Below, one piece after another: positions 1 to 5,020 of a stretch of 7,371 nucleotides of DNA. A program made the position numbers and the translations under genes. The DNA is from Eubacteriales bacterium. Its GTDB lineage: Bacteria > Bacillota > Clostridia > Oscillospirales > CAG-272. Where the stretch lies: NCBI GenBank assembly GCA_028709565.1, contig JAQVWU010000138.1, positions 1 to 7,371 on the forward strand. Reading direction: 5' to 3'. Below the pieces are notes generated by a model. The model was given only the letters and a program-made list of their open reading frames with translations. It was not told the DNA's origin and did not search any database. The stretch's first letter is position 1. Every line of letters begins with the position of its first letter.

Positions 1-657
1 GACTATGATGTTATCGTCCGAAATATAGCCTGATATTTTTTCTCCGAAGGGCGACTCGCCGTGACCGCCAAGCATATAGGCGGTAGGAATGCTGTCGCTT
101 GTAACATAATCGAGGGCGCCTGTTATGCTGCTTTCACCGGCAAATGAGGTGGTTCCCCGGGGCATTGCGCCGGTGGTGTAATAGTTTATCAGTTCTTCCT
201 GGGAATATTCCGTCACGTAAATTTCGGAATTGTCAACGACATAACTCCGGCGCGCGCTTTCGAATATAAGACTGCTCGGAGAGAGGGGCTGATCGGTGTA
301 TTTTGCGGTAAAATTGGGATTTGTGGCGGGACTGACCTTCTGTACCGTTATACGGTTATTAAGAGAAACATAGCGTCCCAGCAATTCATCGATGGTGGTA
401 TCTTCGGCGCCGCTTTCAGCGATAAAATATATATTTACATCTTCGGAAATGACCGAGACAAAATTTTTGGTTTCATCCGAGATTGTATATAATTCGTTGC
501 TCGAGGTGTCAATCTTTGTATATGACGGCGGAATCGCCCCCACAAAAAGGTTGATTACGATTATGATAATCAGCACGGCGGCGGAAACAACGGTGCTGTA
601 ACCGCCGATTCTGAAATATTTGCTTTTAAATGAAGCGATAATATTGTTTTTTTTCAT
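1..657 (-). CDS. GldG-like ABC transporter auxiliary protein (partial, C-terminus beyond left edge)
   Basis: The frame is open from an ATG at 657 to the window edge, giving the first 219 residues. Residues 1-19 are a short basic cytoplasmic stretch. Residues about 20-41 form one hydrophobic membrane segment rich in Val and Ile, followed by an extracytoplasmic domain. That domain begins with the pattern D-T-S-S-N-E-L-Y-T-I-S-D-E-T (50-63) and contains a G-G-H-G-E motif (197-201); both are typical of the GldG/ABC_transp_aux family. Proteins of this family pair with an ABC-2 permease and ATPase and are thought to act on the outer face of the membrane; no substrate is known in Bacillota. The start is well supported by AGGAGG at 664-669, six bases upstream. 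The gene lies 13 bases after the permease stop, so it is almost certainly in the same operon. The rest of the protein, and often a DUF4340-type partner gene in related operons, would lie left of the window. Confidence 0.85.
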   Translation of the reverse strand, partial: MKKNNIIASFKSKYFRIGGYSTVVSAAVLIIIIVINLFVGAIPPSYTKIDTSSNELYTISDETKNFVSVISEDVNIYFIAESGAEDTTIDELLGRYVSLNNRITVQKVSPATNPNFTAKYTDQPLSPSSLIFESARRSYVVDNSEIYVTEYSQEELINYYTTGAMPRGTTSFAGESSITGALDYVTSDSIPTAYMLGGHGESPFGEKISGYISDDNIIV

Positions 658-670
658 CCCCGTCCTCCTG

Positions 671-1534
671 TCAGCTCCATCTTTGTTTTTCTACAGACTG
701 AATGCTGAAGAAAACAAATATGAAAATCACAGATAAATAATAAACGATTGCGGTAATGTCGAATATACCGTATATAAAACTGTTGAATCTGTCATACAGC
801 GAAAGCCAGCCGAGGACTTTATTGAAAGCGCCGGTGAACAGGGCAGGTCTGACAAAATATAGCACAAACAATATACTTTCACCCGCGATTGCCGCTATAT
901 AAGCGACAGTCGAATTTTTTGTCATATAATGGATAAGATAAGCGCCGGCGAGGATACAGACGGTAAAAGCGATAAATGACGCGAGAGCCGTGGCAGGAAC
1001 CATGGCTGACAACCCTCCCATGAGGTAGGCAAGCAAAATCGCGCCGAAACTCAGCACCGCTGCGATAATCTGGCTTTCCGTCAGAGCGGACATAAACATA
1101 CCTATGGCAATCAAGGCCGCACCGAGCAGGAAAAAACCAAAAATCGCACTGTACGTTGCAGTTATATGCACTGTTCCGTATAACATCAGAATCAGCGGAT
1201 ACAGACATATAATACCGATAGGTATGGCAAGCACGGTCAGCATGGCGAAATATTTACCGAGTATTATATCGGGAACGCTGATCGGCAGTGAGAAGAGCAG
1301 CTGGTCGGTCTTCTGATGCTTCTCCTCCGCGAGGGCGCGCATTGTAAGTATGGGTATGACAAAAATAAAGGTAAAACCCATTGAACTGAGCGCGTATTCG
1401 AAATTCGGATATCCGGATTTTAAGTTCATAGCTGTACAGAATATACCTGCTATGAGCAATATAAAAGACACAAACACATAACCTGTCATATTCATAAAAT
1501 AAGACTTTATTTCCTTCTTGTAAACGGCGAGCAT
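671..1534 (-). CDS. ABC-2 type permease, GldF-like
   Basis: This is a 287-residue integral membrane protein with about seven or eight hydrophobic segments, at roughly 18-36, 54-68, 97-118, 127-149, 155-178, 184-203, 209-229 and 260-278. After the second segment comes P-I-L-T-M-R-A-L-A-E-E-K followed by T-D-Q-L-L-F-S-L-P-I-S (61-86), the cytoplasmic coupling-helix region that is characteristic of GldF-like ABC-2 permeases. Near the end, the pattern S-L-Y-D-R-F-N-S-F-I-Y-G (245-256) is another conserved feature of this family. It should form the membrane channel driven by the ATPase encoded just upstream; the transported substrate cannot be told from sequence. The start codon ATG at 1534 is preceded by AGGAGG at 1545-1550, ten bases away. 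The gene follows the ATPase stop by 34 bases and precedes the GldG-like gene by 13 bases, so the three are read as one transcript. Confidence 0.9.
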   Translation of the reverse strand: MLAVYKKEIKSYFMNMTGYVFVSFILLIAGIFCTAMNLKSGYPNFEYALSSMGFTFIFVIPILTMRALAEEKHQKTDQLLFSLPISVPDIILGKYFAMLTVLAIPIGIICLYPLILMLYGTVHITATYSAIFGFFLLGAALIAIGMFMSALTESQIIAAVLSFGAILLAYLMGGLSAMVPATALASFIAFTVCILAGAYLIHYMTKNSTVAYIAAIAGESILFVLYFVRPALFTGAFNKVLGWLSLYDRFNSFIYGIFDITAIVYYLSVIFIFVFFSIQSVEKQRWS

Positions 1535-1568
1535 ATTACACAGTCCTCCTTAATTAATAATTTCAATA

Positions 1569-2696
1569 TCATTTAAATAACGGTTTATAATCGCCGTCGT
1601 CTTTGTCGTCTTTTCCGCCGCCGTCTTCATAATCATCATCATATTCATCTTCATCATCATATGCTTCGTCGTCTTCGTAGTCCGGTTCATCATCGTCCGC
1701 GTCAAACTCTTCGACTATCAGATTTTCCCGGAGTTGAAGCGCGTCTTCCCTTACCTCATCGGGGTCGGTGGTAAGACGGAGGAACACGTCTTCAAGGGTG
1801 ATTATTTCGTTAACCATATTTAAAACAGGGAAACGAAGGTCACTGAAGGCGAAAAATACCGATTCACGTATATCCCTATCGCGGTCGCTCTTTATAACTA
1901 TATCGAAAATCCCGTCGTCATCCCTGGAGGGGGTAATCTCGTATTCTATAATGCCTTCGATTTCGTTAAGTGCCATTCGTATTTTCCCCTCCTCACCCCG
2001 TACCGATAAATCCATTATTTTATCTCCGGTGAGGTAGTTTGAAAGATTCTCCAGAGTGTCGCTCGCAACAAGAGAGCCTTTGGATATTATCATTACATAA
2101 TCACAGATTGCGGAAACCTCGGGGAGGATGTGACTGCTTAATATAACGGTACGCTGTTCCCCCAGTGTTTTAATCAGCGCTCTGATTTCAATAATCTGTT
2201 TCGGGTCCAGTCCTACGGTGGGTTCGTCAAGGATAATGATTTCAGGGTCACCGAGCATTGCCTGAGCTATGCCGACGCGCTGACGATAGCCCTTTGACAG
2301 GTTTTTTATCAGCCTGTTCCGGACATCATCTATTTGAGTGATATCGATAACCTTCTCTATCTGTTCGGCAAGGTCAGCTTTTCTCAATCCCTTTGCCGTG
2401 CCCACAAAGCGCAGATATTCATACGGAGTCATATCGGGATAGAGGGGCGGCTGTTCGGGCAGATAACCTATGTGTGATTTTGCTGCCTTGGGCTCTTCGA
2501 AAATGTCATGTCCGTCGATTAAAACCTGCCCTTCGGTTGCCGCAAGGCAGCCGGCGATGATATTCATGGTAGTGCTTTTACCGGCACCGTTAGGTCCGAG
2601 GAATCCATAAATTTTGCCTTTTTCGACAATAAAGTTCAGATTACTGACAGCGGTATTGTCACCGTATTTTTTTGTCAGGTTTTTGACCTCAATCAA
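1569..2696 (-). CDS. ABC transporter ATP-binding protein, GldA-like, with acidic C-terminal tail
   Basis: This is a 375-residue cytoplasmic ATPase with a complete nucleotide-binding domain: Walker A G-P-N-G-A-G-K-S-T at 34-42, Q-loop Gln82 in L-P-E-Q-P-P, signature L-S-K-G-Y-R-Q-R at 133-140, Walker B I-I-I-L-D-E-P at 153-159, D-loop G-L-D-P at 162-165 and switch His189. The L-S-K-G-Y-R signature variant is common in the GldA/CcmA-like group of ABC-2 exporters. Residues about 225-310 form the regulatory domain common in this group and end in the typical T-L-E-D-V-F-L-R motif (300-307). The last 47 residues are unusual: 27 are Asp or Glu, with five Tyr, so the tail is probably disordered. Translation starts at TTG (2694-2696), with GGAGG at 2705-2709 eight bases upstream; there is no in-frame ATG that keeps the first beta strand. 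It is the first gene of the leftward operon and energises the permease and GldG-like partner. Confidence 0.93.
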   Translation of the reverse strand: MIEVKNLTKKYGDNTAVSNLNFIVEKGKIYGFLGPNGAGKSTTMNIIAGCLAATEGQVLIDGHDIFEEPKAAKSHIGYLPEQPPLYPDMTPYEYLRFVGTAKGLRKADLAEQIEKVIDITQIDDVRNRLIKNLSKGYRQRVGIAQAMLGDPEIIILDEPTVGLDPKQIIEIRALIKTLGEQRTVILSSHILPEVSAICDYVMIISKGSLVASDTLENLSNYLTGDKIMDLSVRGEEGKIRMALNEIEGIIEYEITPSRDDDGIFDIVIKSDRDRDIRESVFFAFSDLRFPVLNMVNEIITLEDVFLRLTTDPDEVREDALQLRENLIVEEFDADDDEPDYEDDEAYDDEDEYDDDYEDGGGKDDKDDGDYKPLFK

Positions 2697-2702
2697 AATT
2701 TT

Positions 2703-2710
2703 CTCCTCCG
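2703..2710 (-). promoter_or_regulatory. Ribosome binding site that fixes the TTG start of the ABC ATPase
   Basis: On the minus strand the sequence reads CGGAGGAG, a near-perfect Shine-Dalgarno sequence, with eight bases between its GGAGG core and the TTG at 2694-2696. The protein that begins there (M-I-E-V-K-N-L-T-K-K-Y-G) matches the usual first residues of ABC ATPases. This supports TTG rather than a later ATG as the start. Confidence 0.8.
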
Positions 2711-2788
2711 TTTAATCCGATTAATTTGTTATAATATGATTATTTTATATAATTAAATGCTATGATATCATAATATTTTACATATATT

Positions 2789-2807
2789 ATGTGATGGCAA
2801 TGTGATG
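2789..2807. repeat. Direct repeat ATGTGATG, two copies, 11-base period
   Basis: Two perfect copies of ATGTGATG lie at 2789-2796 and 2800-2807, separated by GCA. The 11-base period puts them on the same face of the helix, which is how paired operator half-sites are often arranged. A regulatory role is an inference, and the short length in AT-rich DNA makes chance possible. Confidence 0.4.
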
Positions 2808-2850
2808 ATATTATTTAATTACTGAAAAAGATATATTAACGTCGTATTAA

Positions 2851-2880
2851 TTGTTAGTTAATTGTTTGGACGAGTATAGT
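2851..2880 (+). promoter_or_regulatory. Candidate sigma-A type promoter for the trhA-like gene
   Basis: TTGTTA at 2851-2856 and TATAGT at 2875-2880 are separated by 18 bases, matching the -35 and -10 consensus in four and five of six positions. A perfect TATAAT also lies at 2895-2900 but has no good -35 at the usual distance, so the start site could be near either. A transcript from here would carry a leader of roughly 125-145 bases before the ATG at 3034. Confidence 0.4.
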
Positions 2881-2925
2881 TAAAACAATACTTGTATAAT
2901 ATAAAGCAAAAGATGCGTTGAATGA

Positions 2926-2963
2926 AAAGATAGAAAGATTGAAAAGATTGAAAAAAAAGATTG
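2926..2963 (+). repeat. Purine-rich short tandem repeat, AAAGATTG units
   Basis: AAAGATTG occurs exactly at 2934-2941, 2943-2950 and 2956-2963, with a variant AAAGATAG at 2926-2933. The units lie 8, 9 and 13 bases apart inside an almost unbroken purine-rich tract in the leader of the rightward trhA-like gene. It may be a microsatellite that arose by slippage, or a single-stranded leader element; the sequence alone does not decide. Confidence 0.55.
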
Positions 2964-2969
2964 ATAGGA

Positions 2970-3012
2970 GATTTTTTATCCGATTTATATATTTATATGT
3001 TTATAAAAAATC
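2970..3012 (+). repeat. Inverted repeat in the leader of the trhA-like gene
   Basis: GATTTTTTAT (2970-2979) is perfectly complementary to ATAAAAAATC (3003-3012), giving a 10-pair stem with a 23-base loop, ending 21 bases before the ATG at 3034. Only one pair is G-C, so the stem is weak. It has no following T-run and does not look like a terminator. The same left arm could instead pair with 3026-3033, right beside the start codon. Confidence 0.4.
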
Positions 3013-3033
3013 AGATAAAAGCAATTAAAAAAT

Positions 3034-3738
3034 ATGCAAAATCAAAATACGGAAAGCAGCAAGCGATTAATAAAACACAGAATCTCACTGCCGGATTATA
3101 CGCCTGTTGAAGAACTGATTAATTCAATAACCCACGGCGTGGGAGCGTTGTTGGGGATTGCGGCTCTGGTTCTCTGTGTTGTGGTTTCGGTTCTGCACGG
3201 AGACGTGTGGGCGACGGTCAGTTCCGCTATATACGGTTCTTCTCTGGTGATTCTTTATACAATTTCATCGATATATCACGCGTTAAAGATAAATATGGCA
3301 AAGCGGGTATTCCGTGTTATCGACCATTGCAGTATTTACCTGTTGATTGCCGGAACATATACGCCCTATACCCTGGTGGCGCTGCGAAATGAGTCGGTCC
3401 GGGGGCTGTCACTGGGCTGGATACTTTTCGGTATTGTCTGGAGCGCCGCGGTGATCGGGATAATTTTGAACGCTGTTGATATTAAAAAATTCCGTGTTTT
3501 TTCTTTAACGGCTTATATAGCCATGGGTTGGGTAATCGTTTTGGCGTTTGTACCCCTTACGCGCGTCATGGAAACAGCCGGAATAGTTTTGCTGCTTACC
3601 GGAGGGGTGGTATATACCGTCGGGGTGTTGTTTTATCTGTTCGGAAAAAAAATCAGGTATATGCATTCGCTGTTTCATGTTTTTACGGTTGCCGGCAGCA
3701 TATTGCATTTCTTTTCGATTTTACTCTATGTTATATGA
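3034..3738 (+). CDS. trhA: PAQR/hemolysin III family membrane protein (TrhA-like)
   Basis: This is a 234-residue polytopic membrane protein with about seven hydrophobic segments, the usual length for bacterial hemolysin III/YqfA/TrhA proteins. The family signatures are present in order: E-E-L-I-N-S-I-T-H-G at 26-35, S-S-I-Y-H with Ser78 and His82, I-D-H at 96-98, and H-S-L-F-H at 211-215. These Ser, Asp and His residues correspond to the metal-binding and catalytic set known in PAQR proteins, so the site looks intact. Family members in bacteria are linked to membrane fluidity or lipid homeostasis; the older name hemolysin III does not by itself imply a toxin. The start at 3034 is the only good one: a stop lies in frame at 3016-3018 and the next Met is residue 88. 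It has no clear Shine-Dalgarno sequence. The gene is divergent from the ABC operon and probably cotranscribed with the methyltransferase 33 bases downstream. Confidence 0.9.
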   Translation: MQNQNTESSKRLIKHRISLPDYTPVEELINSITHGVGALLGIAALVLCVVVSVLHGDVWATVSSAIYGSSLVILYTISSIYHALKINMAKRVFRVIDHCSIYLLIAGTYTPYTLVALRNESVRGLSLGWILFGIVWSAAVIGIILNAVDIKKFRVFSLTAYIAMGWVIVLAFVPLTRVMETAGIVLLLTGGVVYTVGVLFYLFGKKIRYMHSLFHVFTVAGSILHFFSILLYVI

Positions 3739-3771
3739 AACGGAATCGGTTATGAAAGTGAACAGCGGATT

Positions 3772-4896
3772 ATGAAAGAGAATATCGTTTATATTGCCAC
3801 ATGTCTGTTCGGGTTGGAGAGATATGTAGGAGAGGAAATAGACGCATTGGGCTACCGGCGGTTGGAAACCGCCGACGGCAGGGTGACTTTTGAGGGTGAC
3901 ATTCACGCAATAGCGCGCTGTAATATCTGGCTGCGGACGGCGGAACGCGTCTATATAAAAATGGGTGAATTTGAGGCGCTGAGTTTTGACGATTTGTTTG
4001 AGGGGACAAAAGCGCTGCCCTGGGAGAGATGGATCGGCTGTGACGACATGTTTCCCGTAAAAGGACACGCAATTAAATCAGCCCTGTACAGTATTCCCGA
4101 CTGTCAGAGTATTATAAAAAAAGCCGTTGTCGAGCGTCTAAAATCTGAGTATGCCGCCGACTGGTTCAAAGAAGAGGGAGCCAAGTACCAGATTGAGTTT
4201 TTTATTTTAAAAAACCGCACCGTCTTAATGATAGATACCTCAGGCGCTCCTCTGCATAAGAGGGGTTATCGCCCCGAAGCCGGGTTGGCTCCGCTGCGTG
4301 AGACTTTGGCTGCGGCTATGGTAAAAATCGCGCGTCCCAGAGAAAATGTACTGCTCTGGGATCCGTTCGCAGGTTCGGGAACAATTCCGCTTGAAGCCGC
4401 TCTGATAATGACCAATACCGCGCCGGGAATCAATCGCTCGTTTGTTTCGGAGGATTTTTATGATATTCCCGCTGATTCGTTTGAAAACGCGCGCGAAGAG
4501 GCAAGGGCGGCAGTTAAAACAGATTCGGATTTTGAAGCCTACGCGTCGGACATTGACCATAATATGGTAGAAACTGCTGCCGCGAACATAAAACGCGCAG
4601 GTATGGAGAAATATGTAAAACTTTTCCGTATGAATGCCCTGGACATCGAAAGCAAAGACAGGCGGGGAACCATTGTATGTAATCCGCCGTACGGTGAACG
4701 GCTGCTTGACAAAGAGAAAGCGGCGGAGTTATATGTAAGTATGGGAAAAGCGTTTGCCGGTCTGGACAGATGGCAAATATATGTCATTTCATCGGAGGAA
4801 AATTTTCAGCGATTATACGGCAGAAGGGCTAATAATATCCGCAAATTATATAACGGCATGATAAAATGCTTTTATTATCAGTATTTTAAAGACTGA
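3772..4896 (+). CDS. THUMP-domain class I SAM-dependent RNA methyltransferase (RlmL/YpsC-like)
   Basis: This is a 374-residue cytoplasmic enzyme of the UPF0020/COG0116 group, which methylates guanine N2 in 23S rRNA in studied relatives. The N-terminal part (about 1-155) begins Y-I-A-T-C-L-F-G-L-E and carries the ferredoxin-like and THUMP RNA-binding fold. L-H-K-R-G-Y-R-P (161-168) is the conserved linker to the catalytic domain. SAM binding is shown by motif I, D-P-F-A-G-S-G-T-I-P-L-E-A-A (197-210), and by the acidic S-D-I-D (259-262). The catalytic motif N-P-P-Y-G-E-R (304-310) is typical of amino-group methyltransferases. It is the standalone RlmL-like form, without the second RlmK domain fused in Escherichia coli. 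The start ATG has only a weak upstream ribosome site, but no other start exists between it and the stop of the preceding gene. Older databases often mislabel this family as an N6-adenine DNA methylase. Confidence 0.92.
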   Translation: MKENIVYIATCLFGLERYVGEEIDALGYRRLETADGRVTFEGDIHAIARCNIWLRTAERVYIKMGEFEALSFDDLFEGTKALPWERWIGCDDMFPVKGHAIKSALYSIPDCQSIIKKAVVERLKSEYAADWFKEEGAKYQIEFFILKNRTVLMIDTSGAPLHKRGYRPEAGLAPLRETLAAAMVKIARPRENVLLWDPFAGSGTIPLEAALIMTNTAPGINRSFVSEDFYDIPADSFENAREEARAAVKTDSDFEAYASDIDHNMVETAAANIKRAGMEKYVKLFRMNALDIESKDRRGTIVCNPPYGERLLDKEKAAELYVSMGKAFAGLDRWQIYVISSEENFQRLYGRRANNIRKLYNGMIKCFYYQYFKD

Positions 4897-4945
4897 CAGA
4901 GATTTATGAAATATTTCAACTATTTCTATGGTTTCGTATAAAAGG

Positions 4946-4965
4946 TCTTGCAAAAAATCTTGCAA
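4946..4965 (+). repeat. Direct repeat TCTTGCAA over the putP promoter
   Basis: Two perfect copies of TCTTGCAA lie at 4946-4953 and 4958-4965, 12 bases apart. Each contains TTGCAA, which is its own reverse complement. The first copy is the -35 box itself and the second lies in the spacer, so a bound protein could block or modulate RNA polymerase. The operator role is inferred. Confidence 0.5.
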
Positions 4966-4976
4966 TTGATTATAAT
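4948..4976 (+). promoter_or_regulatory. putP: Sigma-A type promoter for putP
   Basis: TTGCAA at 4948-4953 and a perfect TATAAT at 4971-4976 are separated by the ideal 17 bases. Transcription would start near 4983, leaving a leader of about 38 bases before the ATG at 5021. This is the best promoter-like sequence in the window. Confidence 0.7.
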
Positions 4977-5008
4977 ACTGAAAACATGCATTGTTAATAT
5001 TAAATCTT

Positions 5009-5014
5009 CGGAGG
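5009..5014 (+). promoter_or_regulatory. putP: Ribosome binding site that decides the putP start
   Basis: CGGAGG at 5009-5014 lies six bases before the ATG at 5021. The frame is open further up to a TTG at 4991, but that codon would place this ribosome site inside the gene and has none of its own, so 5021 is the better start. Confidence 0.8.
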
Positions 5015-5020
5015 AAAACA

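Larger units (their letters stand above)
2697..3033. other. AT-rich divergent intergenic region
   Basis: These 337 bases separate the leftward ABC operon from the rightward trhA-like gene and must hold the promoters of both. I see no convincing gene. The left part (2720-2830) is very AT-rich, with a 12-base perfect palindrome at 2761-2772 and two copies of ATGTGATG at 2789-2796 and 2800-2807. A weak minus-strand promoter candidate is TTGCCA (2795-2800) and TATTAT (2770-2775) with a long 19-base spacer. The right part holds the rightward promoter candidates, a purine-rich repeat tract (2924-2970) and an inverted repeat (2970-3012). I recognise no riboswitch or T-box class here. Confidence 0.75.
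4897..5020. other. Spacer between the methyltransferase and putP
   Basis: This 124-base spacer contains a 12-base perfect palindrome, TGAAATATTTCA (4907-4918), the putP promoter and its TTGCAA repeats, and the putP ribosome site. I see no GC-rich hairpin with a T-run after the methyltransferase, so read-through from the upstream pair into putP remains possible. Confidence 0.6.

Noticed and set aside
879..1208. Open frame of 109 codons on the minus strand inside the permease gene
   Set aside because: It overlaps the permease in another frame, has no family resemblance and no ribosome site; it is a shadow of a real gene.
1572..1712. CRISPR or tandem DNA repeat suggested by many CATCAT/TCGTC triplets
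   Set aside because: The repetition is in frame with the ATPase and is explained by runs of Asp and Glu codons; there are no regular spacers.
2729..2747. Fur/PerR-like box (ATAAT-ATG-ATTAT core)
   Set aside because: Only a five-base inverted repeat in very AT-rich DNA; the spacing and extent do not match the known boxes.
2997..3110. Small Lys-rich open frame of 37 codons overlapping the trhA-like start
   Set aside because: The only ribosome-site-like sequence is 26 bases away, and the composition is just that of AT-rich DNA followed by a shifted reading of the real gene.
3034..3738. Hemolysin III as a virulence toxin
   Set aside because: The family name is historical; the PAQR residues and wide distribution point to a membrane homeostasis role.
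3736..3774. Possible read-through fusion of the trhA-like gene and the methyltransferase, which share a frame with only one TGA between them
   Set aside because: Sharing a frame over 12 codons without another stop is likely by chance, and both proteins have complete, normal family lengths.
3752..3775. Seven-codon open frame whose TGA overlaps the methyltransferase ATG as ATGA
   Set aside because: The overlap could suggest translational coupling, but the frame has no ribosome site and such a short frame is expected by chance.
3721..4068. Open frame of 115 codons on the minus strand opposite the methyltransferase start
   Set aside because: It lies antisense to well-supported coding sequence and shows no recognisable motif or ribosome site.
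4991..5020. Ten-codon upstream extension of putP from a TTG
   Set aside because: The extension encodes the ribosome site of the ATG at 5021, and family alignment fits the shorter protein.
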